This document shows, one piece after another, positions 11,780-21,025 of a stretch of DNA of 64,000 bases. Numbering within the stretch: the stretch's first letter is position 1; each line of letters starts with the position of its first letter. Location: assembly GCF_007362955.1 (NCBI RefSeq), contig NZ_CP041696.1:3038001-3102000 (forward strand), read 5' to 3'. The notes beneath the pieces were generated by a model. The model did not search any database, was not told where the DNA came from, and saw only the letters and a program-made list of their open reading frames with translations. The stretch is from Lysinibacillus fusiformis (lineage in GTDB: Bacteria; Bacillota; Bacilli; Bacillales_A; Planococcaceae). The translations under genes and the position numbers were made by a program.

Positions 11780-12011
11780 CATAATCAATAATGCCTCGGC
11801 ATTATTGCGTCCGGAATCGGCTTTGTGCTTGCACAAAGAACTCCTTTCCGATTTCCGTGACATCCGCCGGAGGCTTTAACTTATTTCAGCGGATGTTTGT
11901 ACACCCGCTGAAAAGTAACTTAAACCCGCATTCGTCTCACCACCTATAGAGTTGGGAGACTTCTGTATCTGCCGCTACGCTTTCGATACAAAAAACATTT
12001 GCTGAAAGAAG
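11780..12011 (-). repeat. Structured dispersed repeat, copy A
   Basis: About 230 bases related, in inverse orientation, to 37978-38300. Shared landmarks on the minus strand are TTCAGCAAAT, a CGAAAGC block, TACAGAAG, GGTGGTGAGA and GCGGATGTCACGGA. Three hairpins are clear: 11787-11806 (AATAATGCC with GGCATTATT), 11821-11838 (CTTTGTGC with GCACAAAG) and 11887-11910 (CAGCGG with CCGCTG). The stems are kept in copy B with changed bases. No protein is encoded. Confidence 0.75.
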
Positions 12012-12683
12012 TTAAATTAGCCGTGTGTGAGGCTCTCTGGGCTGTTTCAAGATTTCGGACCGTGCATTAACTAAAGGGGCAAGAAAAAGCGCTCGTTGTG
12101 ATATCACATTAATGCTTCGGTCATTTACTCGATGCTACACAACAAGGAGGCATTCAAAGAATCACAAATAAGTTAGTCCAAAAAGATTGAATAAAAGGTT
12201 ACCCTTCAACAGATACCTTTACATTCTTTAAATTAAAACAGAATCACCATTATTTTTAGGTCAAGGAATTAAATGTTTTGGCAGAAAAAATAAAAAGAGG
12301 TCCGTAACAAATCACTATAAAAAGTTAAATTAAATTATTTTTCTACTGTAATATTATTCACTTCAGGAAACCAATGTGCTAATAGAAAAAATTATATATT
12401 AATAGTGATTAGATAAGAAGTATAAATATGGGGAAATATAAAAAATCATCAAAAAACCTTTAATAGCCAAGAACACCGAATAAATGTAGATTTCATGAGG
12501 AAAAGAAATAAGAAACAATTTAATGTTTTACTATATTGTAATAATAAAAAAATGACACTTTAAGCCAATAAAGTGGAAATTGAACAAATATTCATTTAGG
12601 GAAAATAAAAATATATTAAATAAAATTGGAATAGTTGTATGGTTTATTTTGTATATAAGTTTATAGGGAATGTAAAAATTTGC
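12012..12683. other. Intergenic stretch between opp1 and opp2, no gene recognised
   Basis: About 670 bases. The first 200 are of more balanced composition and may be decayed coding DNA (a short plus-strand reading near 12080), but no family was recognised. The remainder is AT-rich and featureless up to the opp2 promoter. Confidence 0.5.
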
Positions 12684-12740
12684 TTGATTAAATGTGTTAT
12701 TTCTAGATAAAATGATAGTACGCTTAATTATCAGAATATT
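12684..12740 (+). promoter_or_regulatory. Promoter with CodY-like box upstream of opp2
   Basis: -35 TTGATT (12684-12689), 18-base spacer, -10 TAAAAT (12708-12713). AATTATCAGAATATT (12726-12740) differs at two positions from the CodY consensus. Sequence and spacing closely copy the opp1 promoter at 5657-5712. A leader of about 265 bases follows, with a short GGAATG/CATTCC hairpin near 12948-12966. Confidence 0.6.
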
Positions 12741-13006
12741 ATATCAGTTAGTGCATTGCGTTAATTTTCTTTGGAGGACAAAAACAATATTCTATTTACA
12801 AATTTTGTATATTTATAAATTGATACTTTTTTGTTTTGAAATGATTTTAAAATAAGTTTATCAATATCGAAAATTTTTTCAGAATATTAAATTAATGAAT
12901 CGTATGATTAAAAGTGATTTTTTTGTAAAAAAGATATTACTTAACACGGAATGTTTGATTCATTCCATAGGTTGTTTCAGTAAAAAATTAAAAGGTGTGA
13001 TGTTAA

Positions 13007-14002
13007 ATGAGCTTAATGTTAGAAGTGAAAAACCTTAAAACAGGCTTTGATATAGAGGGAGAAATATATCATGCCGTAGACGATGTTTCTTTTTCAGTAA
13101 AAAAACGGCAAATTGTTGGTGTGGTGGGCGAATCAGGTTGTGGAAAAAGTGTGATGTCACTGTCGATTATGCAATTACTGCCCAATGGGATTGGGCAAAT
13201 TACAGGGGGAGAAATAAAATTTCAAGGGAAAAATATAGAAAGTCATTCTAACAATGACATGAATAAAATTAGAGGCAAAGATATCAGTATGATATTCCAA
13301 GAGCCTATGACCTCCTTAAATCCAGTTTTTACAATTGGATTTCAGATTGAAGAGATTTTGCAGAATCATAGTAATATCACAAAGACAGAGGCTAGAAGGA
13401 AAGCGATAGAATTATTAAAAGATGTTGGCATTCCAAGACCTGAAAAAATTGTGGATGAATATCCTCATCAATTATCAGGGGGAATGAGACAAAGAGTGAT
13501 GATTGCCATTGCTATAGCTTGTCATCCACAGCTTTTAATTGCCGATGAGCCTACTACAGCACTAGATGTGACTGTTCAAGCCCAAATTCTAGAATTGCTT
13601 AAGAGCATTCAAGAAAAAAATGATATGTCCATCATATTGATTACGCATGATTTAGGTGTAGTTGCAGAAATGTGCGATGAAGTAATCATAATGTATGCAG
13701 GTAAAATTGTAGAAAAAACCAGTGTTGATAATTTGTTTTACAATCCACAGCACCCGTATACAAAACTATTAATGGCATCCATTCCTAGAATAGATGAGGA
13801 AGTAGCGGAATTGACTACGATTCAAGGCATTGTGCCATCCCTAAAAAATATGCCCAAATCAGGTTGCCGATTTGTTGAAAGATGCCCGTCTGCAAAAGCA
13901 GAATGTAGTACGGTAACACCTCAGCTCGCTAATATAGGCCATGAACATGAGGTCTCCTGCTTACTATATGAGGGTTGCTATCCTAGAGAAGGTGTGAGGT
14001 AA
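13007..14002 (+). CDS. Peptide ABC transporter ATPase (OppD/DppD type), opp2
   Basis: 331 residues. Walker [10 protein letters not shown] at 41-49, signature LSGGMRQRV, Walker [13 protein letters not shown]. The C-terminal extension keeps the full cysteine pattern (CRFVERCPSAKAEC, later SC), unlike the opp1 counterpart. First gene of the second importer operon (order ATPase, ATPase, binding protein, permease, permease). Start ATG 13007 with a modest AAAGGTGTG ribosome site. Confidence 0.93.
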   Translation: MSLMLEVKNLKTGFDIEGEIYHAVDDVSFSVKKRQIVGVVGESGCGKSVMSLSIMQLLPNGIGQITGGEIKFQGKNIESHSNNDMNKIRGKDISMIFQEPMTSLNPVFTIGFQIEEILQNHSNITKTEARRKAIELLKDVGIPRPEKIVDEYPHQLSGGMRQRVMIAIAIACHPQLLIADEPTTALDVTVQAQILELLKSIQEKNDMSIILITHDLGVVAEMCDEVIIMYAGKIVEKTSVDNLFYNPQHPYTKLLMASIPRIDEEVAELTTIQGIVPSLKNMPKSGCRFVERCPSAKAECSTVTPQLANIGHEHEVSCLLYEGCYPREGVR

Positions 14003-14006
14003 CAAC

Positions 14007-14996
14007 ATGACTGATACAACGATCAAACTCGACAAAGAAGATTTATTAGAAGTAAAAGAGTTAAAAACATACTACCCTATAAAAGGTGGATTCCTGAGAA
14101 AAACAATAGGCAATGTAAAAGCTGTAGATAATGTTTCTTTTTCAATAAAAAACGGCGAAACATTAGGTTTAGTTGGTGAATCAGGCTGTGGAAAGTCCAC
14201 GACAGGACGAACAATTTTAAGATTATTAGACGCAACGGATGGACAAATAATCTTTAACGGTCAGGATATCACAAAGTTAAGAGGAAAATCTTTAAGAGAG
14301 ATAAGAAAAGACATACAAATGGTATTTCAGGATCCGTATGCATCCCTGAATCCAATGCAGATGGTTGGCAGCGTTGTCTCTGAGCCTATTATGAATTTTC
14401 ATAATAAATCATTAAAATCATTAAAAAAAGAAGTCGTGGAGTTATTAAGGAAAGTAGGTTTACCTGAAGATGCCTATTACAAATACGCACATGAATTTTC
14501 AGGAGGTCAGCGTCAAAGGATTGGTATTGCGAGAGCACTAGCACTTAGGCCAAAGCTAATTATTGCAGATGAACCAGTATCAGCTTTGGATGTTTCTGTC
14601 CAATCTCAAGTTCTTAATCTATTAAAAGAGTTGCAAGATGAATTTGACTTAACATTTTTATTTATTGCGCATGACTTAAGTGTTGTGAAACATATGAGTG
14701 ATCGCATCGGCGTTATGTATCTGGGAAATATTGTTGAAATCGCAGACAAAGAACATATTTATGATGAACCAATGCATCCTTATACACAGGCCTTAATATC
14801 AGCAATCCCAATACCTGACCCTAGAAAGAAAAGCACGCGTATAGTTTTACAAGGTGATGTGCCGAGTCCTGCTAATCCTCCTCAAGGGTGTCCGTTCCAT
14901 CCAAGATGTCCACAGGCAATGGCGGAATGTTCATTGACTAAACCATCTTTAAAGGAGGTGAAGCCTGGGCATAAGGTTGCTTGCCACTTATATTAA
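14007..14996 (+). CDS. Peptide ABC transporter ATPase (OppF/DppF type), opp2
   Basis: 329 residues. Walker [10 protein letters not shown] at 57-65, signature FSGGQRQRI, Walker B LIIADEPVSALD, and a complete C-terminal CPFHPRCPQAMAEC motif. Starts 4 bases after the upstream gene, with GAAGGTGTGAGG as ribosome-site region. Works as a heterodimer with the preceding ATPase. Confidence 0.93.
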   Translation: MTDTTIKLDKEDLLEVKELKTYYPIKGGFLRKTIGNVKAVDNVSFSIKNGETLGLVGESGCGKSTTGRTILRLLDATDGQIIFNGQDITKLRGKSLREIRKDIQMVFQDPYASLNPMQMVGSVVSEPIMNFHNKSLKSLKKEVVELLRKVGLPEDAYYKYAHEFSGGQRQRIGIARALALRPKLIIADEPVSALDVSVQSQVLNLLKELQDEFDLTFLFIAHDLSVVKHMSDRIGVMYLGNIVEIADKEHIYDEPMHPYTQALISAIPIPDPRKKSTRIVLQGDVPSPANPPQGCPFHPRCPQAMAECSLTKPSLKEVKPGHKVACHLY

Positions 14997-15060
14997 AAGT
15001 AGGTGAGAAGAAAGAGTATGTATATGAATGTCAAAATAAAAAAATCACGGGGGGAAACGA

Positions 15061-16788
15061 ATGAAAAAATCAGCATTATGGGCTTTCATGCTTATGCTAG
15101 TTATGGCATTATTCCTAGCAGCATGTAATAGCGACACAACTACAACTAAAAAAGCGGGAGAGAAAGATAAGGAAGAACCAGCATCAACAACTACTGAGGC
15201 AAAAGAGGGTGGCGTCGTTACATTTGGTACTGACCAAGCGCCTGAAGGTGTATTTGATCCTGCCTATGCAGGAAGTATTGTTGATAGTTATATCCAGAAC
15301 TTTTCAATGGACGGCATCTATGATGTAAATGATGATTTAGAATATGTGCCAAATATAGCAAAATGGGATATTAGTGAAGATAAACTAACGTATACGTTCA
15401 CTTTCGAAAAAGGTGTAAAGTGGCATAATGGTGAGGAGTTAACAGTAGATGACTGGGTATTTGCCTTGGAAACCTTAGCAGACCCAGCTTATGATGGTGA
15501 GCGTTATAATTATGCTGAAAACATTAAAGGGGCAAAGGCAAAAAAAGAGGGGAAGGCTGATTCAATTGAAGGAATTGAAGTAGTTGACCCATACACGGTT
15601 AAAATCACTTTTGAAGAAGTTAAAATTAACAATTTAGAAAATATTTGGCAATATCCAATGCCAAAGAAACACTATGAAGGCATTGCTATTAAGGATTTAG
15701 GTGAATCCAAGCAAGTTCGTGAAAATCCTGTTGGCTTAGGGCCATTTAAAGTGAAGAAGGTTGTTGATGGAGAGTATTCTGAATTAGAGCGTTTTGATGA
15801 TTACTGGAAAGGTAAACCACAGCTTGATGGAGTAATTGTAAAGGTAATTGATCCGTCGTTAGCTGCTGGTGCGTTCCAAAACGGCGAAATTGATATCATG
15901 GATATTAGACCGCAATCGGTAAAAGAGCTTTCAGCATTAGATAATGTTCGTATCGAAGAAACGCCAGGAGTAAGCTACTCTTATATTGGGCTTCGATTTG
16001 GTCACCGAGATAAAGCTGCACTTACAAATGTAGCAGACTTTGATAAATTCAAATCAAAAGAATTACGTCAAGCATTATTGTATGCAATTAACCGTCCAGC
16101 AATGATCGATGCTTTCTTAGAAGGAAAAGCTGAAGTTGCGAATACTGTTATTCCACGTACTTTCTGGATTGCTGCTGAAGAATCTGAATTAAACCAATAC
16201 GAATTTAATCAAGATAAGGCTAAAGAGCTTCTAAAATCTGCAGGTTATGTAGATAAAGATGGAGATGGATTTGTAGAAGATCCACAAGGGCAGCCATTCA
16301 AAATTTCATTTGGTCACTATGCAGGGCCTGCTGCTTTCGAAGGTCGTTCACAAGCGATTATTCAAGCATGGAATGATATTGGTGTGAAAACAGAATTAGC
16401 AACAGGTACTTTAATTGAGTTCAACTTATATAATGAAATGAAAAATAATGATGATGCGGCATTAGAGGCATTCTTCGGTTCTTGGAGTACAGGTGCTGAC
16501 CCTGATCCATCAGGTTTATGGGCTAATGATGCAGAGTGGAATTATGGTCGTTGGGTAGACGCTGAAAACAAAAGACTATTAAAAGAAGGCTTAAGTGAAA
16601 AAGCATTCGAGAAAGAATACCGTAAAAATGTTTATGTTGAATGGCAAAAATATTTCAACGAAGAAATGCCAGCTCTTCCGTTATGGGAAAACTTAGATTT
16701 ATATGGTATCAATAATCGCCTACAGGGTGTGCATATCAACGCTGTTGGTTTCCAAACAGATGTTCACAAATGGCACGTTGCAGAATAA
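15061..16788 (+). CDS. Peptide-binding lipoprotein (SBP_bac_5 family), opp2
   Basis: 575 residues with a lipoprotein signal (LAAC, lipidated Cys22) and a Thr/Lys/Glu-rich linker. Family segments VKWHNGEELTVDDWVFALE and LLYAINRPAMIDAFLEGK are visible. ATG 15061 follows GGGGGGAAACGA. Located between the ATPase and permease genes. A hairpin at 16870-16891 downstream may raise receptor yield over the permeases. Confidence 0.93.
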   Translation: MKKSALWAFMLMLVMALFLAACNSDTTTTKKAGEKDKEEPASTTTEAKEGGVVTFGTDQAPEGVFDPAYAGSIVDSYIQNFSMDGIYDVNDDLEYVPNIAKWDISEDKLTYTFTFEKGVKWHNGEELTVDDWVFALETLADPAYDGERYNYAENIKGAKAKKEGKADSIEGIEVVDPYTVKITFEEVKINNLENIWQYPMPKKHYEGIAIKDLGESKQVRENPVGLGPFKVKKVVDGEYSELERFDDYWKGKPQLDGVIVKVIDPSLAAGAFQNGEIDIMDIRPQSVKELSALDNVRIEETPGVSYSYIGLRFGHRDKAALTNVADFDKFKSKELRQALLYAINRPAMIDAFLEGKAEVANTVIPRTFWIAAEESELNQYEFNQDKAKELLKSAGYVDKDGDGFVEDPQGQPFKISFGHYAGPAAFEGRSQAIIQAWNDIGVKTELATGTLIEFNLYNEMKNNDDAALEAFFGSWSTGADPDPSGLWANDAEWNYGRWVDAENKRLLKEGLSEKAFEKEYRKNVYVEWQKYFNEEMPALPLWENLDLYGINNRLQGVHINAVGFQTDVHKWHVAE

Positions 16789-16869
16789 GACACAGTTAAA
16801 TTTTTTAGGGTCTATTAGTACCTTGTAAGCTAGCTATGTTCAAAAGAATTAAAAACTTACTAATACTAA

Positions 16870-16891
16870 GCCCCCTAGATTATAAGGGGGC
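16870..16891 (+). terminator. Intercistronic hairpin between opp2 receptor and permease genes
   Basis: GCCCCCT (16870-16876) pairs with AGGGGGC (16885-16891), loop of 8, flanked by complementary TACTAA and TTAGTA. There is no T-run directly behind it, so partial termination or RNA 3'-end protection is more likely than full termination. Confidence 0.55.
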
Positions 16892-16929
16892 TGCGATTAG
16901 TAAAATTTTATTTGATAAGGGGACGTCAC

Positions 16930-17895
16930 ATGCTTCAATACACACTTCGAAGACTACTCGGCATGATTCCATTGTTACTCCTTATTTCAGTAGTTGTGTT
17001 CTTCTTAGCAAAAATGATGCCAGGAGATCCGTTTGGGGGAGAAATTGATCCATCAAATACAAACCCACAATACATCGAAGAAATGAGAGAAAAATTAGGC
17101 TATAATGATCCAATTATCGTGCAATATGGAAGATGGGTTACTGATTTTGTTCAAGGGGACTTTGGAAAATCAACGGTCTATAAAAAACCTGTAATGGAAG
17201 TTATTACACAACGAATTCCTAATACAATATTTCTGGCCATAACGTCATTAATTTTCACGTATATTTTTGCTTTTATCATGGGCATGTATGCGGGGAGAAA
17301 ACCTTATACACTCGGTGATAATGTAATTGCTTCCTATAATTATTTAGCATTAGCAATCCCTTCATTTGTAGCAGGAATTGTTGCCATTTATTTTTTCTCG
17401 TTTAAATTAGGCTGGTTCCCATTCAGCGGCTCAGTAGGTGTTGGGTTAGAGGAGGGAACATGGGCGTATTACCAAAGCAGGCTTCATCACGTGTTATTAC
17501 CTGCCCTCGTTTTAGGATTAATGGGAACAGCTTCCTATACGCAATTTTTACGTAACGATATTATTGAAAATAGTAGAAAAGATTTTGTAAGGACAGCAAG
17601 AGCAAAAGGAACGAAAGAATCTAAAATTTATAATAAGCATATTTTAAGGAATTCGATTATTCCAATCGTTACATTTCTTGGTTTTGATATCGCCACTTTA
17701 ATCAGTGGTGCGGTGATTACAGAAACGATTTTTACTTATCCGGGAATAGGTGCACTTTTCTTATCCTCCGTGGGTAGTAGAGATTATGCAGTAATGATGT
17801 CGATAACTATGTTACTTTCATTCTTAACACTTTTTGGGAATTTAATAGCAGATTTATTATATGGTGTAGTAGATCCGCGAATTAGACTAGATTAA
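16930..17895 (+). CDS. Peptide ABC transporter permease (OppB type), opp2
   Basis: 321 residues from ATG 16930, chosen because AAGGGG lies about 8 bases upstream; the in-frame TTG at 16912 has no such site. N-terminal helix GMIPLLLLISVVVFFLAKMM, EAA-type loop IIENSRKDFVRTARAKG and C-terminal DPRIRLD identify the OppB type. Very similar in outline to the opp1 permease. Confidence 0.92.
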   Translation: MLQYTLRRLLGMIPLLLLISVVVFFLAKMMPGDPFGGEIDPSNTNPQYIEEMREKLGYNDPIIVQYGRWVTDFVQGDFGKSTVYKKPVMEVITQRIPNTIFLAITSLIFTYIFAFIMGMYAGRKPYTLGDNVIASYNYLALAIPSFVAGIVAIYFFSFKLGWFPFSGSVGVGLEEGTWAYYQSRLHHVLLPALVLGLMGTASYTQFLRNDIIENSRKDFVRTARAKGTKESKIYNKHILRNSIIPIVTFLGFDIATLISGAVITETIFTYPGIGALFLSSVGSRDYAVMMSITMLLSFLTLFGNLIADLLYGVVDPRIRLD

Positions 17896-17908
17896 GGAGG
17901 GGAAATAT

Positions 17909-18817
17909 GTGGAGATCGTAACAAATCAAGAAGTTTCAGCATCAAAAACGCCAAATAAAAGCCCCTCTCCATGGGTGATTGCAAGAAGAAAGTTCGTGAA
18001 AAATAAATTAGCGATGATTAGTCTTATTTTTTTAATAATCGTTATCATTCTGTCTTTTTTAGCACCCTATATAACGACAAAAGATATTGTCCGAATAGAT
18101 TTCATGAAAATTAGCCAGCCGCCTTCTAGTGAGCATTGGCTTGGTACAGATACAAATGGACGTGATGTCTTTACACGGATGCTCTATGCCGGAAGGTCCT
18201 CATTAACAGTGGGCTTGGGATGTATGTTTTTTATTGTATTGATTGGGACAACTATGGGCTCAATATCAGGATATTTTGGGGGCAAATTAGATCGAATTTT
18301 AATGCGTTTTACTGATTTTGTCTTAATGTTCCCATTTTTAGTATTTGTTATCGTTTTAAATACGATTCTTGTAGGGAAAGTTTCAGGTTTATGGACGTTA
18401 ATTTTTGTCATTTCGATTTTAAGCTGGGGGGGTGTTGCCCGGATTGTACGGAGTCGAATTCTTGCTGAAAAAGAAAATGAATATATTTTAGCTGCAAAAT
18501 CTATTGGCTGTAAATCATCGAACATTATTATGAAACATTTATTACCAAACGTTGCTTCAACTATTATTGTACAGGCTACCTTATTAATGGCAGTAACGAT
18601 TGTAGCAGAATCTGCTTTAAGTTTTTTAGGGTTTGGTGTCCCCGCAGATACGCCAAGCTGGGGGAATATGTTAGCTGAAGCTAGGAACTCTGATGTCCTA
18701 AGAGATAAAATTTGGATATGGATGCCACCTGCAATCGCTATTACATTAGTGATTTTATCAATAAACTTTATTGGTGAAGGCCTAAAAGATGCTATGAACC
18801 CTAAATCGAGAAGGTAA
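17909..18817 (+). CDS. Peptide ABC transporter permease (OppC type), opp2
   Basis: 302 residues from GTG 17909, with AAGGAGGGG (17894-17902) as ribosome site. Cytoplasmic N-terminus (ARRKFVKNKLAMISL), LGTDTNGRDVFTRMLYAG, the loop ILAEKENEYILAAKSIG, and ALSFLGFGVPADTPSWGNML are OppC hallmarks. Last gene of opp2, followed by a strong terminator. Confidence 0.93.
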   Translation: MEIVTNQEVSASKTPNKSPSPWVIARRKFVKNKLAMISLIFLIIVIILSFLAPYITTKDIVRIDFMKISQPPSSEHWLGTDTNGRDVFTRMLYAGRSSLTVGLGCMFFIVLIGTTMGSISGYFGGKLDRILMRFTDFVLMFPFLVFVIVLNTILVGKVSGLWTLIFVISILSWGGVARIVRSRILAEKENEYILAAKSIGCKSSNIIMKHLLPNVASTIIVQATLLMAVTIVAESALSFLGFGVPADTPSWGNMLAEARNSDVLRDKIWIWMPPAIAITLVILSINFIGEGLKDAMNPKSRR

Positions 18818-18882
18818 GCGATCTAGTTGATTACGTTAAATCACTCGCTAACGTTGTGATCTTTGTAATCACTAAAGGTATA

Positions 18883-18923
18883 GACACCTAAAAAAGTAAT
18901 GAATAACTACTTTTTTAGGTGTC
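18883..18923. terminator. Bidirectional-looking terminator after opp2
   Basis: GACACCTAAAAAAGTA (18883-18898) pairs perfectly with TACTTTTTTAGGTGTC (18908-18923). The T-run is inside the stem, so it can act from either side. It separates opp2 from the converging opp3 operon. Confidence 0.8.
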
Positions 18924-19000
18924 ATATTTGTTTATTATTGATTTTGAAAACACAGAAGAATGCGCAATAATGGATAATCTCCTAGCAAGGACATGAAAAA

Positions 19001-19029
19001 ATCCATCCAACAATAAATGTAGGATGGAT
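19001..19029 (-). terminator. Rho-independent terminator of opp3
   Basis: On the minus strand ATCCATCC (19029-19022) pairs with GGATGGAT (19008-19001), followed by a T-run (A-run at 18996-19000 on the plus strand). Begins 8 bases after the oppF stop. Confidence 0.85.
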
Positions 19030-19036
19030 AAGGTTA

Positions 19037-19963
19037 CTATCTTTCGGCAATCCAAGTCTTTACAATGTCAGAAGTACCATAAACGTAATGTTGTTCGCCA
19101 ACTTCATGATACGTTGCACTATCGTCTACTTCTGTATGCTGATAAGGAATACGTTGACGACGTTTTTCAGACATTGGGTCTGGCAGTGGAATAGCTGATA
19201 ATAATGATTTTGTATATGGGTGCACGGGACGATTATAAATATCATCCGCTTTACCGATTTCCATGATTTTTCCGCGGTACATAACAGCGATACGATCGCT
19301 GATGTATTTTACCATAGATAAGTCATGGGCAATGAAAAGATAAGTTAAGCCACGTTCTTTTTGTAGTTGTTTTAATAAGTTAACAACTTGTGCTTGAATG
19401 GATACGTCAAGCGCTGAGATTGGTTCATCGGCGATGATAAACTTAGGGTCTAAGCTTAGAGCACGCGCGATTCCAATACGTTGGCGCTGACCACCTGAGA
19501 ATTCGTGAGCATAACGGTTAGCGTGCTCTTTGTTTAAACCAACAGCTTCAAGCAGCTGGGTAATTTTTTCACGACGTTCTGCTTTGTTTTTGTAAAGGCC
19601 ATGAATATCAAAACCTTCACTAATGATTTCACCGGCTGTCATACGTGGATTTAATGACGCGTATGGATCTTGGAAAATCATTTGCATTTGACGATTGAAA
19701 TTCTTTAAATCGTTTTTAGATTTTTTACCATGAACGTTTTGACCGTCAAAGATAATTTCGCCATCTGTAATATCATATAGACGAATAATAGAGCGACCAG
19801 TCGTCGATTTACCGCAACCAGATTCACCAACAAGTCCAAGTGTTTCGCCTTCATATACATCGAAGCTTATGCCATCAACTGCTTTAATAGGGTTACTTGG
19901 AGATCCAAAGTGTTGCTTTAAGTTTTTAATTTCAAGTATTTTCTTTGCACCCGATTTAGTCAT
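19037..19963 (-). CDS. oppF: Oligopeptide ABC transporter ATPase OppF
   Basis: 308 residues. Walker [10 protein letters not shown] at 46-54, signature FSGGQRQRI, Walker B FIIADEPISALD. Phrases such as YDITDGEIIFDGQNVHG and VGLNKEHANRYAHEF match B. subtilis OppF as I remember it. Its start overlaps the oppD stop by 8 bases. Last gene of a canonical oppABCDF operon on the minus strand, an importer that in Bacillus also takes up signalling peptides. Confidence 0.95.
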   Translation of the reverse strand: MTKSGAKKILEIKNLKQHFGSPSNPIKAVDGISFDVYEGETLGLVGESGCGKSTTGRSIIRLYDITDGEIIFDGQNVHGKKSKNDLKNFNRQMQMIFQDPYASLNPRMTAGEIISEGFDIHGLYKNKAERREKITQLLEAVGLNKEHANRYAHEFSGGQRQRIGIARALSLDPKFIIADEPISALDVSIQAQVVNLLKQLQKERGLTYLFIAHDLSMVKYISDRIAVMYRGKIMEIGKADDIYNRPVHPYTKSLLSAIPLPDPMSEKRRQRIPYQHTEVDDSATYHEVGEQHYVYGTSDIVKTWIAER

Positions 19964-21011
19964 TGAATTGTCCCTCCTTCGCTAAAAAGCCCTCGATACG
20001 TTTAGCAACAGCATCTGGAAGTGGAATTTTTGGTGCATCAGGATGCAATAACCAAGTCTTAGCAAAATGTGTTTCACTCACTTGGAACATAGGAGGTTCT
20101 TGTTCATAGTCAATGGCCATTGCGAATTCATTACGAGCAGCAAACGCATCGCCCTTTGGAGGGTTGAGAAGATCTGGTGGTGAACCAGGAATCGTGCGTA
20201 ATAGCTCATCAGTATCGTTATCTAAGTCTGGCATTGAACCAAGTAGACCCCATGTATATGGATGCTTAGGATTATAGAAAATATCATTAACAGTACCGTA
20301 TTCGACGATTTGGCCTGCATACATAACTGCTACCCGGTCAGCAACATTGGCAACAACACCTAAATCGTGAGTAATGAAAATGATAGATGTTTTCGAATTT
20401 TTTTGGATTTCTTTCATTAACTCTAAAATTTGTGCTTGAATTGTTACGTCTAATGCTGTCGTTGGTTCGTCGGCAATTAGAAGCTTTGGATCAGCTGCAA
20501 GTGCGATGGCAATCACAACACGTTGACGCATACCGCCTGAAAATTCATGCGGGTATTGGTTATAACGTTTTTCAGGGAAGGGGATACCTACCTGCGTTAA
20601 CAGTTCGATTGCACGTTTTTTAGCATCATCTTTTGATACTTTTTTATGTTGTAAAATAACTTCAGTTATTTGACGTCCGACCTTCATAGTTGGGTTTAAA
20701 CTTGTCATAGGATCTTGGAATATCATTGCAATTTCATTTCCGCGTACTTTTGACATTTCTTTATCGCTTAAAGGAACTAAATCGCGACCGTTAAATAAAA
20801 TTTGTCCTGACTCATAAATACCAGGTGGCTGTGGAATTAATTTCATTAAAGCGTTACTTGTAACACTCTTACCAGAACCAGATTCACCAACAATTGCGAG
20901 TGTTTCACCCTCTTTTAAGTCAAAGTTTACACCACGAACGGCATGAACAAGTCCTGCATACGTTTTAAAGTTTATTTTTAAATCTTTTACTTCTAAAATT
21001 GTTTTACTCAT
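19956..21011 (-). CDS. oppD: Oligopeptide ABC transporter ATPase OppD
   Basis: 351 residues. Walker A GESGSGKSV at 42-50, signature FSGGMRQRV, Walker [13 protein letters not shown]. The long C-terminal tail (GDAFAARNEFAMAIDYEQEP, then LLHPDAPK) is that of OppD and not of the cysteine-bearing DppD/AppD type. Lies 14 bases after oppC and overlaps oppF. Confidence 0.95.
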   Translation of the reverse strand: MSKTILEVKDLKINFKTYAGLVHAVRGVNFDLKEGETLAIVGESGSGKSVTSNALMKLIPQPPGIYESGQILFNGRDLVPLSDKEMSKVRGNEIAMIFQDPMTSLNPTMKVGRQITEVILQHKKVSKDDAKKRAIELLTQVGIPFPEKRYNQYPHEFSGGMRQRVVIAIALAADPKLLIADEPTTALDVTIQAQILELMKEIQKNSKTSIIFITHDLGVVANVADRVAVMYAGQIVEYGTVNDIFYNPKHPYTWGLLGSMPDLDNDTDELLRTIPGSPPDLLNPPKGDAFAARNEFAMAIDYEQEPPMFQVSETHFAKTWLLHPDAPKIPLPDAVAKRIEGFLAKEGQFND

Positions 21012-21025
21012 TTTCGGCCACCTCC

